Part shown: positions 17,167 to 25,432 of the stretch, piece by piece | How the letters are laid out: every line of letters begins with the position of its first letter | How positions within the stretch are numbered: the stretch's first letter is position 1 | Assembly: GCA_020852075.1 (NCBI GenBank) | Contig: JADZBN010000176.1 | Coordinates: forward strand, 1 to 34,989 | From: Bacteroidia bacterium | Lineage (GTDB): Bacteria; Bacteroidota; Bacteroidia; AKYH767-A; 2013-40CM-41-45 | Direction: 5' to 3' | Length of the DNA stretch: 34,989 nt | The notes under the pieces: model-generated | What the model was told of the DNA's origin: nothing | What the model saw: only the letters and a program-made list of their open reading frames with translations | Database searches by the model: none | Program-made: the position numbers and the translations under genes

Positions 17167-17207
17167 GGATTCCGGTAAATCTGTTGTTGCCGGTTTACCG
17201 GATAATC
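17167..17207 (-). terminator. Hairpin after the nadB/LuxE-like operon
   Basis: TCCGGTAAA (17171-17179) pairs with TTTACCGGA (17194-17202), a perfect 9-bp stem with a 14-nt loop, extended by GGAT/ATCC after a small bulge. It lies about 10 bp past the stop of the LuxE-like gene and before the next promoter box. There is no U-tract, so it is not a canonical intrinsic terminator. Confidence 0.45.
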
Positions 17208-17215
17208 CATGAGTA

Positions 17216-18205
17216 TCAGACTACCAGAAGATTACATCCTCTTACATCGCTGAAATCAAACCGTCCAAGTATCTCAAAAGTACCTTCCGGGGATTTTCTC
17301 CCAAGATCCTGTGAGGCAATAAATGAACATGAATCAAGATTGGCAAGGTCGGTAATACATATCCCTCCCGTTTCCCCGTCGCGTCCGAGTTGAAACGGAT
17401 CATTGATATCCCGGATATCAACCCTCATCCACGGAACCGGCCGGAAAATTCCATGTCCCGGAGAATAAGCCTGTGAAAGCAATTCGGTCATACCATATTC
17501 GGAATGAATGGCAGGTACATGAAAGGCATTGATAAGAATTTCGTGAACCTCTTCCCGGATCTTTTCGGGGCCTCTTCCTTTCATACCACCGGTTTCCATG
17601 ATAATGGCTCCGGGAATTTGACAGGGAAATTTTCCTGCAAAATCCAGTAATGCGAAAGTTGCGCCAAATAAAAATATTTTCTGATTCAATGCCGTTTGTT
17701 CCCGTAACACATCATACAAACCGGAATGATCATTCAGGTAAAGCCCGCCCGCAGGATGGCCTGAACGACGGATCAACTCCTCCATCATGTAAACAAGGGA
17801 GGATCCAGGTCTGTCAAGATAGGATGGCAGTAGTGCCAGTATGCAGTATTGTTCGGGCGATCCGTAATACCGCTGAAACCCCCTGAGAAAACTTTCAACA
17901 TACAGATTCGGGTCTGCCACGCAATGACGTGAAGGCTTTGAAGATGTCGTTGAACTGCTGGTGAAAATCAAAACTGGTTGTTTACTCACTGAGATTACCT
18001 CTGTATCCCTGAAAAATTCAATGGGCAGAAAAGGAATTTCCCTCGCAGTATCTACCTTCAATGGGTTGATTCCAATGGCTTCAATGTATCTCCGGTAAAC
18101 GGGAACTGATTCTGACTGATAGCGGAAAATTTCCAGTGCCAGTTCATCAAATGACTCCGCTGTATGTTCGGAAAAAATCCGCCCTGCAAGTTCGTTTCGC
18201 TTCAT
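17216..18205 (-). CDS. LuxE-family acyl-protein synthetase-like protein
   Basis: This is a 329-residue protein of the LuxE / phenylacetate-CoA ligase-like branch of adenylating enzymes. LuxE itself activates a fatty acid as acyl-AMP and holds it as a thioester. Visible signs: the nucleotide-loop equivalent FTSSSTTSSKPSRH, followed by ILALLPSYLDRPGSSLVYMM, GATFALLDF, METGGMKGRGPEKI and the A5-type SEYGMTELLSQAY. No luxC, luxD or luciferase genes are nearby, so bioluminescence is not implied; in Bacteroidota such genes are usually annotated acyltransferases of unknown target. I use the ATG at 18205, 10 nt after the nadB stop; the longer frame starts with TTG inside nadB. It almost certainly shares the nadB transcript. 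Confidence 0.78.
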   Translation of the reverse strand: MKRNELAGRIFSEHTAESFDELALEIFRYQSESVPVYRRYIEAIGINPLKVDTAREIPFLPIEFFRDTEVISVSKQPVLIFTSSSTTSSKPSRHCVADPNLYVESFLRGFQRYYGSPEQYCILALLPSYLDRPGSSLVYMMEELIRRSGHPAGGLYLNDHSGLYDVLREQTALNQKIFLFGATFALLDFAGKFPCQIPGAIIMETGGMKGRGPEKIREEVHEILINAFHVPAIHSEYGMTELLSQAYSPGHGIFRPVPWMRVDIRDINDPFQLGRDGETGGICITDLANLDSCSFIASQDLGRKSPEGTFEILGRFDFSDVRGCNLLVV

Positions 18206-18215
18206 CCCGGAAAAA

Positions 18216-19802
18216 CTATTTATGGATTTCAATGGTTTCGGTTACGGGCGGATAATCTGTGGAGTAATGCAATCCCACACTTTCTTTTCTTGCCTTGGCA
18301 AATTTGACAATCAGGTACGCAACACTTATCAGGTTTCTCAATTCACAAAGCTGTGTTGAAACAGTGGTACGTTCATACAACGCCTCCGTTTCTCCATATA
18401 AAATCCGGAGCCTGTCAAGAGCCCTTTTCAGTCTTTGATCAGAACGCACTATCCCCACATAACTGCTCATCACCTGCTGAAGTTCCTGCAGGTTATGGGT
18501 AATGAGAATACCTTCCCTGGGCTCCGAGGTGCCTTCTGCATTCCAGTAGGGAACATGACGGTTAAAGGTTTTGCCTGACAGGGTTGATATTGCATCCATG
18601 GATGCCCGGTGTGAAAAGACCAGAGCCTCCAGCAGGGAATTTGACGCAAGACGATTCCCGCCATGGAGACCTGTGCAGGCACATTCTCCGGCAGCATACA
18701 GGTTACCGATGGAACTTCTTGCCCATTCATCCACCTTCACACCTCCGCAAATATAATGTGCCGCGGGAACCACCGGAATACAATCACGGCTGGTGTCTAT
18801 ACCAATCTGCAGGCATTTTTTCCTGATATTGGGAAAGTGTTCCTCAAACCGTTCTGGATCAATTGCTGTCGCATCCAGATACACAAAGGGATCACCCCTG
18901 ACCTTCATTTCATTGTCAATGGCCCTGGCCACAATATCCCGAGGTGCCAGTGAGTCCCGTTTGTCATACTTTTCCATGAAGGTGCAGCCATCACGTGTCC
19001 TGAGAACCGCGCCCATTCCGCGGACGGCTTCGGTAATCAGGAAAGACGGCCGTTCTCCGGGATGATACAAAGCCGTCGGATGAAACTGAATAAATTCCAT
19101 GTCCTTAACATACCCCTTGGCCCGGTACACCATGGCAACACCATCACCGGTAGCAATGACGGGATTCGTGGTAGCCTGATACACCTGGCCTGCTCCTCCC
19201 GTGGCAACCAGGATGGATTTGGAGAGAATGGTTTCTATCTCATTCGTATCGTGGTTTAGCACATAAGCGCCATAACATTCGATACCCGGAGTATTCCTGT
19301 TCACCTCTTCGCCAAGATGATGCTGGGTAATAAGATCCAGTGCAAAAAAATGAGTGAATATTTTTATATTGGGATGACTTCTCACTTTTTCCAGCAAGGC
19401 TCTCTCAATTTCGTTACCGGTAGCATCCTTGAAATGCAGTACCCGGTGGGCGCTGTGGCCTCCCTCTTTGGCAAGATCAAATTCGCCATCGGCATTTTTA
19501 TCGAACCTTGTTCCCCAGTCAATGATCTCACGGATCCTGTCTGCACCCTCGGTAACCACCATCCTGACGATTTTTTCATCACACAGTCCGGCACCACAGA
19601 TCAGGGTATCCTGAATATGTTTTTCAAACGTATCCGGTCCGTGAAGAACGCCTGCAATTCCGCCCTGTGCGTACTTGGTATTGGACTCTTCTGCGGTCGC
19701 TTTGGTAATAATATAAACACTGCCGCTGTCCGCTACTTTCAGGGCAAAGGTCAGGCCGGCAATTCCGCTCCCGATTACCAGAAAATCAACTTCATGCCTC
19801 AT
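18216..19802 (-). CDS. nadB: L-aspartate oxidase
   Basis: NadB oxidises L-aspartate to iminoaspartate, the first step of de novo NAD synthesis, using FAD. It has 528 residues, normal for the family. The N-terminal dinucleotide fold is VIGSGIAGLTFALKVAD; the succinate dehydrogenase/fumarate reductase-type signatures follow: SNTKYAQGGIAGV, EGGHSAHRVLHFKDATG, ILVATGGAGQVYQATTNP, EFIQFHPTALYHPG, TEAVRGMGAVLRTRDG and AGECACTGLHGGNRLASNSLLEALVFSHRA. The C-terminal helical domain carries the usual RLRILY and ELRNLISVAYLIV. nadA and nadC are not in the window. The downstream LuxE-like gene begins 10 nt after its stop. No clear promoter box was found in the 144 bp separating it from nfu. Confidence 0.96.
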   Translation of the reverse strand: MRHEVDFLVIGSGIAGLTFALKVADSGSVYIITKATAEESNTKYAQGGIAGVLHGPDTFEKHIQDTLICGAGLCDEKIVRMVVTEGADRIREIIDWGTRFDKNADGEFDLAKEGGHSAHRVLHFKDATGNEIERALLEKVRSHPNIKIFTHFFALDLITQHHLGEEVNRNTPGIECYGAYVLNHDTNEIETILSKSILVATGGAGQVYQATTNPVIATGDGVAMVYRAKGYVKDMEFIQFHPTALYHPGERPSFLITEAVRGMGAVLRTRDGCTFMEKYDKRDSLAPRDIVARAIDNEMKVRGDPFVYLDATAIDPERFEEHFPNIRKKCLQIGIDTSRDCIPVVPAAHYICGGVKVDEWARSSIGNLYAAGECACTGLHGGNRLASNSLLEALVFSHRASMDAISTLSGKTFNRHVPYWNAEGTSEPREGILITHNLQELQQVMSSYVGIVRSDQRLKRALDRLRILYGETEALYERTTVSTQLCELRNLISVAYLIVKFAKARKESVGLHYSTDYPPVTETIEIHK

Positions 19803-19920
19803 GATACGGCGGTAAAAATAATCATTGCCGGCGGGCTTCCCAACCCCGGTATATTCTTCAGCAGGCAGGACACGTTTTTCCGGGGAGGTTCTGCCATTTT
19901 ACCACCCTGACAATACTTCG

Positions 19921-19928
19921 TACCTTTG
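19921..19928 (+). promoter_or_regulatory. -7 promoter box of the nfu gene
   Basis: TACCTTTG, a perfect TAnnTTTG match ending 18 nt before the ATG at 19947. At 19-bp spacing the -33 position reads TTTA (19898-19901), one mismatch to TTTG. Confidence 0.58.
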
Positions 19929-19946
19929 GGCTGAAATACGAACGTT

Positions 19947-20531
19947 ATGTCTGAGCCCAGGATCATTCAGGTTTACGCCGAATCCACGCCCAACCCCGCA
20001 TCCATGAAATTTGTTCTCAATACCAGCCTGCTCCGGGAAGGCAGTGTAGAATATAAAAATCCTTCCGAAACTGCACATGCACCACTCGCCAGAAAACTCT
20101 TTGGATTCAGCGGTATCACAGGCGTGTTTATCACGGCCAACTATATCACCCTGACCAAAGCAGAAGGTATTGACTGGTATGAGATTATGGGAATCATGAG
20201 AACCTGCATAAAATCCTACGTGGAATCCGGTGAACCCATATTTACCGGGCCCCGGGAACAGGCTTCTGATCCTGAAATCGGGAGAACACACTCCGCATCC
20301 GCAATGGAAAGCAAAATAATCGAAACCCTGGATGAATATGTCAGACCTGCCGTTGAAATGGATGGCGGTGCAATTATTTTTAAATCTTTTGATAATGGTG
20401 TGGTCACCCTCATCATGAAAGGCGCCTGCAATGGTTGCCCGAGCAGTTCCATTACATTAAAATCAGGAATTGAAAATCTGTTAAAAAGACTGGTTCCGGG
20501 CGTAACCGAAGTAGTGGCAGAAACTGTTTAA
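19947..20531 (+). CDS. NfuA/Nfu-type iron-sulfur cluster scaffold or carrier protein
   Basis: This is a 194-residue protein that carries and delivers Fe-S clusters. Residues ~7-95 are the Nfu N-terminal domain (AESTPNPASMKFVLN, then PLARKLFGFSGITGVFITANYITLTK), and residues ~120-194 are the NifU-like C-terminal domain with MDGGAIIFKSF and the cluster-binding motif GACNGCPSSS (Cys161 and Cys164). This Nfu_N plus NifU_C order is shared by mitochondrial NFU1 and many Bacteroidota proteins, and differs from E. coli NfuA, whose N-terminal domain is A-type-like. It is probably needed for lipoyl synthase and other Fe-S enzymes. It lies close to the lipoate-dependent sucB gene, though on the opposite strand. 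Its end overlaps the end of thpR by 4 nt. Confidence 0.92.
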   Translation: MSEPRIIQVYAESTPNPASMKFVLNTSLLREGSVEYKNPSETAHAPLARKLFGFSGITGVFITANYITLTKAEGIDWYEIMGIMRTCIKSYVESGEPIFTGPREQASDPEIGRTHSASAMESKIIETLDEYVRPAVEMDGGAIIFKSFDNGVVTLIMKGACNGCPSSSITLKSGIENLLKRLVPGVTEVVAETV

Positions 20532-21079
20532 TCAGGTTTAAACAAAAATATCGCAAGCCTGCGGTACCATACATCCTTAGCCGTGTGTTCTGTCTGCCAG
20601 AGTTCTGAAAAACTGACACGCGGTAATTGAATAGTGGTGTTCGGAAGTTCTATCATTTCATCCTTCCTGTTTCGGTTACGGAGCCTGGCCAGGGTAATAT
20701 GCGGAACCGGATCCCTTTCTATTGGATGTATTGTCATATAGGATGTACATATTTCTTTACATCCTGAATGCAGTGTGGAAAAAATTTCTGATTTCTCAAA
20801 CCTGGTCCAGATCATGGATGGGCGATGCGGATTTCCGGCATAGGAGAAATCCGAAAAGTTCAATGTAAAAGGTGCTACATTCCTGAAATACCCCGTGAGA
20901 AGTCTGATGATTTCAGGTATGGACACCTCACCAACTTCTCCGATAAAGAAAAGGGTAATGTGAAAATTTTCCTGCGGAGTTTTTCTTAATCCCGCGAATA
21001 CAGGCAGGGATTGCTGCACATTATATATTTCCCTGCGAATGGAATCTGAAACCGGTATGGCAACAAATATTCTCTTCAT
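20528..21079 (-). CDS. thpR: RNA 2',3'-cyclic phosphodiesterase (2H family)
   Basis: This is a 2H-superfamily phosphoesterase of 183 residues (LigT/ThpR type), which opens 2',3'-cyclic phosphates on RNA ends to 2'-phosphates and can show 2'-5' ligase activity. The start MKRIFVAIPVSDSI is characteristic, and the two HxTx catalytic motifs are HITLFFIG (~residue 40) and HITLARL (~residue 128), spaced as expected. It starts 20 bp after sucB and is likely the third gene of the sucA-sucB transcript, although its role is unrelated. Its 3' end overlaps the convergent nfu gene by 4 nt. Confidence 0.9.
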   Translation of the reverse strand: MKRIFVAIPVSDSIRREIYNVQQSLPVFAGLRKTPQENFHITLFFIGEVGEVSIPEIIRLLTGYFRNVAPFTLNFSDFSYAGNPHRPSMIWTRFEKSEIFSTLHSGCKEICTSYMTIHPIERDPVPHITLARLRNRNRKDEMIELPNTTIQLPRVSFSELWQTEHTAKDVWYRRLAIFLFKPD

Positions 21080-21099
21080 TCTCTGCCTGCCGGGTCAGG

Positions 21100-22338
21100 T
21101 CAAAGTCCGATTACTGCCTGCACCGGGTCCTTTCCTCCTGAAAGCATCCGTGCAGGATCTTCAAGCAGTTGCTTCACCCTGACCAGAAAACTGACCGATT
21201 CACGGCCATCAATAATCCGGTGGTCGTACGATAGTGCCACATACATTACCGGCCTGATTTCAACCAGGCCATTTATGGCTACCGGGCGTTCTACAATATT
21301 ATGCATTCCCAGAATTGCACTCTGAGGCGGATTAATAATCGGTGTGGATAACATGGAACCAAAAACACCTCCGTTGGTAATGGTAAACGTACCCCCTGTC
21401 ATTTCATCTATGCTGAGTCTTCCTTCACGTGCCTTTCCCGCCAACTCAAGAATCCTGCTTTCAATTTCAGCAAAACCCATGGACTCCGCATTTTGCAGTA
21501 CCGGAACCATTAATCCTTTGGGTGCAGATACTGCAATGCCAATATCACAGTAATCGTGGTAAATGATATCCTTACCGTCAATCATGGCATTCACTGCGGG
21601 GAACTCCATCAGTGCTTCGCAAACAGCTCTGGTAAAGAATGACATGAAACCCAGGCTTACCCCGTATTTTTCACGAAAAGTATCTTTAAATCTCTTCCTT
21701 GTTGAAATAATTGCACTCATGTCCACCTCATTAAATGTGGTGAGCATTGCCGTCTCCTGTTTTACCGAAACAAGCCTCTCTGCAACTTTCTTCCTCAGCA
21801 TACTCATGGGTTCCCTGCGTTCCTTTCTTTCCCCTTTGTAGGTTGGGGCCGATACAGGGCTGGCTGTTACAGCCCCTGAAGAAGCTGACAGTACATCTCC
21901 CTTGGTAATTCTTCCTCCTCTTCCTGTGGCGGTAATTTTATCCGCGCTTATATTTTTTTCCCGCATAAGTTTTTCAGCCGCTACGGAGGGTATTCCGCCG
22001 GCATAACCTGCGGGTGCTGCCGGACCTGGCCTCTTATCTGCTTTTATTTCCTCAGGCTTCACCCCGGATGTTTTAACCGCAGGAGAAGCCGGTTGACTGA
22101 CGGAAGTATCAATGGTACATACTGTCTTTCCTACTTCAATGGTTTCGCCGTCTTTTACCAATATCTTTAACCTGCCGCTTTCCTCAGCATTCAGGGTAAG
22201 GGTAGCCTTGTCCGAATCAATTTCACAGAGTTCTTCATCCTTCTCAACGAAGTCACCGTCTTTCCTGATCCACCGGGCTATCTGCACTTCCGTTATGGAT
22301 TCACCCGGGCTGGGAACTTTCATTTCAATAATGGCCAT
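21100..22338 (-). CDS. sucB: Dihydrolipoyllysine-residue succinyltransferase (2-oxoglutarate dehydrogenase E2)
   Basis: This is the E2 core of the 2-oxoglutarate dehydrogenase complex, moving the succinyl group from lipoamide to CoA in the TCA cycle. In its 412 residues: one lipoyl domain (1-~78) with the lipoylated Lys44 in EIDSDKATL; a Pro/Ala-rich linker; the peripheral subunit-binding domain (~116-150, [15 protein letters not shown] and [12 protein letters not shown]); and the acyltransferase catalytic domain from ~175, with the active-site motif SYDHRIIDG (His373, Asp377) near the C terminus. [12 protein letters not shown] at the N terminus is typical of SucB. It follows sucA by 27 bp on the same strand. 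No lpd (E3) gene is in the window. Confidence 0.96.
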   Translation of the reverse strand: MAIIEMKVPSPGESITEVQIARWIRKDGDFVEKDEELCEIDSDKATLTLNAEESGRLKILVKDGETIEVGKTVCTIDTSVSQPASPAVKTSGVKPEEIKADKRPGPAAPAGYAGGIPSVAAEKLMREKNISADKITATGRGGRITKGDVLSASSGAVTASPVSAPTYKGERKERREPMSMLRKKVAERLVSVKQETAMLTTFNEVDMSAIISTRKRFKDTFREKYGVSLGFMSFFTRAVCEALMEFPAVNAMIDGKDIIYHDYCDIGIAVSAPKGLMVPVLQNAESMGFAEIESRILELAGKAREGRLSIDEMTGGTFTITNGGVFGSMLSTPIINPPQSAILGMHNIVERPVAINGLVEIRPVMYVALSYDHRIIDGRESVSFLVRVKQLLEDPARMLSGGKDPVQAVIGL

Positions 22339-22365
22339 GGTATTCGGTTTTTCGGGTTAATAATG

Positions 22366-25107
22366 TCAGTTATGTACGGGTTGCCTGCTGAATGCACGTG
22401 AAAGTAATTCTTTTTGTTCACGGTCATGGGCCTTATGTGATCCCGTCGCAGGGCTGGCACTTTCCTCCCTGGCAATCACCTGAAATCCGGTTTTCTCCGA
22501 AACACGCACCATGTATGACCAGGCCCCCATATTCAGCGGTTCTTCCTGAAACCATATCCAGTCAGTGGCATTTTTGTACTTCGCCTTAAGCTTGTCGAGT
22601 GCTTTTTCAGGAAACGGATATAATTGCTCAAAACGAATGATGGCAACATCTCCCGCCTGCTCCTTTTCTTTCCGTTCAAGCAATTCATAATATACTTTCC
22701 CGGAACAGGCAACCACACGATTCACCGAATCCGGATTGGCATCCGGATCATCCATCAGTTCAATAAACTTCCCTTTCTCAAAATCCGATAATTGGGAAAT
22801 ACACCGTGGATGCCTTAGCAGACTTTTCGGAGTAAATACCACAAGTGGCTTACGGAATGGTCTCAGCATCTGCCTTCTCAGGGCATGGAAGTAATTTGCC
22901 GGTGTGGTACAATTTATCACCTGCATATTCAGCTCCGCACAGAGTTGCAGGAACCGTTCCATGCGCGCACTGGAATGTTCCGATCCCTGTCCTTCAAAAC
23001 CATGTGGTAACAAAAGTACCAGACCGTTCATACGGTTCCATTTATCTTCCGCACTGCTGATGAACTGGTCAATGATAATCTGACCACCGTTCATAAAATC
23101 TCCAAACTGGGCTTCCCAGATTACCAGTGAATTAGGACTTGACAAGGCATACCCATATTCAAATCCAAGCACTGCATACTCTGACAGCAGTGAATTATAA
23201 ATCATAAACGGTGCCTGTTGCCCGCCGATATGATTCAACGGTACAATCTGCTCGTCCGAGTCCTCCACACGGATCACTGCATGACGCTGGGAAAACGTTC
23301 CGCGTTCGACATCCTGTCCGCTGAACCGAACCGGGAAATTTTCTCGTAAGAGTGTACCGAATGCAAGCAATTCTGCCAGAGGCCAGTCGGTTTTTCCCGA
23401 TTCCAGCATCTTTCTTCGTTCATCAAACAACCTTATGGTTTTTCCAAAAAAGGATTTATGTTCCGGAAGGCTGGTAATGGATTTTCCAACAAGATCCAGG
23501 TATTGCCTGTCAACTCCGGTTGCAGGACTGCTGTCGAAATCTGATTTCCTGGCGGCTCTTAATCCTTTCCAGCTTCCTTCCAGAAACGGTGATACTTTCT
23601 TTTGCTTCACCTGCTTTGCTTCATCCAGACTAACTTCCAGCATGCTTTTGAAGGATTTCTCCATTTCTCTGGCAAGGTTTGCCTCCACCTCGCCCTGTAA
23701 CAAAAGCTTTTCATTATAAATTTCCCTCGGATTCGGGTGTGTGGCAATGGCTTTGTATAAAAGAGGCTGGGTAAACCTGGGTTCATCGCCTTCATTATGG
23801 CCATACTTTCTGTATCCGAGAATATCTATGAAAACATCTTTGTGGAATTTCTGACGGTACTCCATGGCCAGTTCAATGGTGTACACCAACGCTTCAACAT
23901 CATCTGCATTAACGTGGAAAACGGGTGACAAGGTAACCTTGGCCACATCCGTGCAATAGGTGCTCGACCTGCCATCAATATAGTTGGTGGTAAACCCAAC
24001 CTGATTATTCACCACCAGGTGAATGGTCCCCCCTGTCCTGAATCCCCTGAGCAGTGACATCTGAATGACCTCATACACCACTCCCTGAGCGGCTATGGCG
24101 GCATCACCATGTATCAGGATGGGTGAGATCTGATTTTCATTGCCTCCCGGTGTGTTATCAATCTTCGAACGGACCATGCCCTGTACAACAGCATCCACCG
24201 CCTCCAGGTGTGAGGGATTGGGTGCTACACTCAGGTGAATATCTTTCCCTGATTCTGTTTTAACATCACCGGAATAACCAAGATGATATTTCACATCACC
24301 CGAAAATCCCAATTCATCATATTCCAGGCCTTCAAACTCCGTGAATATTTCCTCGTAGGTTTTACCCAGGATGTTTGCCAGCACATTCAGCCTGCCGCGA
24401 TGGGACATACCAATTACAAATTCCTTAATCCCCGATTCAGCACCTGAATTAATAACGGCATCAAGTGCGGGAATCAGAGTTTCACAGCCTTCCAGGGAAA
24501 ATCGTTTCTGACCGATAAATTTGGTATGTAGAAAAGTTTCAAAAGCCACCGCCTCATTGAGCTTACTCAGAATCCGTCTTTTTTTCTCAATGGGAAAATC
24601 AGGTGTGTTTTTCCTGCTTTCCATTTTCTTTTCCAGCCAATCCACAATTTCAGGAGTGCGGATGTATTTGTATTCGGCTCCGATGGAGGTGCAATAGGTC
24701 TGTTCCAGATGGGAAATAATGGCCTGCAATGGTGCAGGGCCAATACCAATCAGCCTGCCGGATTGGAATACCTGACTCAGGTCGGTTGGTTCGAGTCCGA
24801 AATTTTCAATGGCCAGGGTAGGCGAGGATTTTCTCCTTTCCCGTACCGGGTTGGTATGGGTAAAGAGGTGCCCACGGGTACGGTAACCGTTTATCAGATT
24901 GATAACATTAAATTCTTTCTGGAAATTTTCCGGTATTATACCGCCGTCTTTTTCATGTATTGATGGAAACCTCGTACGGGAAAAATCAAATCCTTCAAAA
25001 AAATCCTTCCAGCTTTCATCCACAGAAGACGGATCCTGCAGGAACTGGCGGTACAATGCTTCTATCTCACCGGGATCTGCATTTCCCAGATAGGAAAATT
25101 TATCCAT
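22366..25107 (-). CDS. sucA: 2-oxoglutarate dehydrogenase E1 component
   Basis: This thiamine-diphosphate enzyme decarboxylates 2-oxoglutarate and passes the succinyl group to SucB. It has 913 residues from the ATG at 25107. The N-terminal MDKFSYLGNADPGEIEALYRQ and VDESWKDFFEGFDF are the E1-specific tail that contacts E2/E3. Downstream motifs are GMSHRGRLNVLANILGK, HLSVAPNPSHLEAVD, HGDAAIAAQGVVYE, TTNYIDGRSSTYCTDVAK, GYRKYGHNEGDEPRFTQP and the C-terminal EEPLNMGAWSYM. An alternative longer frame starts at TTG 25134, but that codon lies in a perfect -7 promoter box, so 25107 is preferred. First gene of sucA-sucB-thpR. Confidence 0.97.
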   Translation of the reverse strand: MDKFSYLGNADPGEIEALYRQFLQDPSSVDESWKDFFEGFDFSRTRFPSIHEKDGGIIPENFQKEFNVINLINGYRTRGHLFTHTNPVRERRKSSPTLAIENFGLEPTDLSQVFQSGRLIGIGPAPLQAIISHLEQTYCTSIGAEYKYIRTPEIVDWLEKKMESRKNTPDFPIEKKRRILSKLNEAVAFETFLHTKFIGQKRFSLEGCETLIPALDAVINSGAESGIKEFVIGMSHRGRLNVLANILGKTYEEIFTEFEGLEYDELGFSGDVKYHLGYSGDVKTESGKDIHLSVAPNPSHLEAVDAVVQGMVRSKIDNTPGGNENQISPILIHGDAAIAAQGVVYEVIQMSLLRGFRTGGTIHLVVNNQVGFTTNYIDGRSSTYCTDVAKVTLSPVFHVNADDVEALVYTIELAMEYRQKFHKDVFIDILGYRKYGHNEGDEPRFTQPLLYKAIATHPNPREIYNEKLLLQGEVEANLAREMEKSFKSMLEVSLDEAKQVKQKKVSPFLEGSWKGLRAARKSDFDSSPATGVDRQYLDLVGKSITSLPEHKSFFGKTIRLFDERRKMLESGKTDWPLAELLAFGTLLRENFPVRFSGQDVERGTFSQRHAVIRVEDSDEQIVPLNHIGGQQAPFMIYNSLLSEYAVLGFEYGYALSSPNSLVIWEAQFGDFMNGGQIIIDQFISSAEDKWNRMNGLVLLLPHGFEGQGSEHSSARMERFLQLCAELNMQVINCTTPANYFHALRRQMLRPFRKPLVVFTPKSLLRHPRCISQLSDFEKGKFIELMDDPDANPDSVNRVVACSGKVYYELLERKEKEQAGDVAIIRFEQLYPFPEKALDKLKAKYKNATDWIWFQEEPLNMGAWSYMVRVSEKTGFQVIAREESASPATGSHKAHDREQKELLSRAFSRQPVHN

Positions 25108-25131
25108 AATATGTATAAAGTAAGACTGCCT

Positions 25132-25139
25132 CAAAGGTA
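25132..25139 (-). promoter_or_regulatory. -7 promoter box of the sucA-sucB-thpR unit
   Basis: The minus strand reads TACCTTTG, a perfect TAnnTTTG match, 24 nt before the sucA ATG at 25107. No TTTG is seen at -33. It excludes the TTG at 25134 as a start. Confidence 0.5.
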
Positions 25140-25432
25140 CGGTTTTACCTCCTGCTAATCCATGCGTTGGATATTCCCGATATTCCGGCTGAATTTGAAC
25201 AATTACTGCTTCAACTCGGATTTTCTATTCAGGAAAATGAGTTGGAACTTCCCGGAGCTATGGATTAAACCGGTAACTCATCCTGTTTGAGAAAATTAAC
25301 CGGTATAGCATCCCGGCATTTACTATAAAACTAAGGGTTGGAAATAATACAGGATTTCGAAAAGCGGGTATCTCAGGAAAGCCGTCCCAAGAGGGGATCG
25401 CACGATAATGGCCCGCCGCAGAACATGCAATC
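25140..25432. other. Intergenic stretch between sucA and the deoxyhypusine-synthase-like gene
   Basis: Of the 325 bp without an annotated gene (25108-25432), the left end holds the sucA leader and promoter box. On the + strand, 25167-25268 is a 33-codon open frame (TTG start, TAA stop) with protein-like composition, reading LDIPDIPAEFEQ and ending ELPGAMD; the frame is open back to 25122 but has no ATG. It may be the tail of a decayed gene. Two similar ATTAACCGGTA-like segments lie around 25264-25274 and 25298-25308. Nothing else was recognised up to 25432. Confidence 0.3.

Noticed and set aside
17216-18205. Bioluminescence (lux) system
   Set aside because: Only a LuxE-type protein is present; there are no luciferase, luxC or luxD genes, and the family is widely used for other acyl transfers.
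18206-18232. Longer LuxE-like start overlapping nadB by 17 nt
   Set aside because: The first codon is TTG and an ATG at 18205 gives a clean 10-nt spacing; the overlap is therefore probably not real.
19317-19910. 197-residue open frame on the plus strand opposite nadB
   Set aside because: Antisense to nadB, whose motifs are all intact; no domain signature and it would overlap the nfu promoter.
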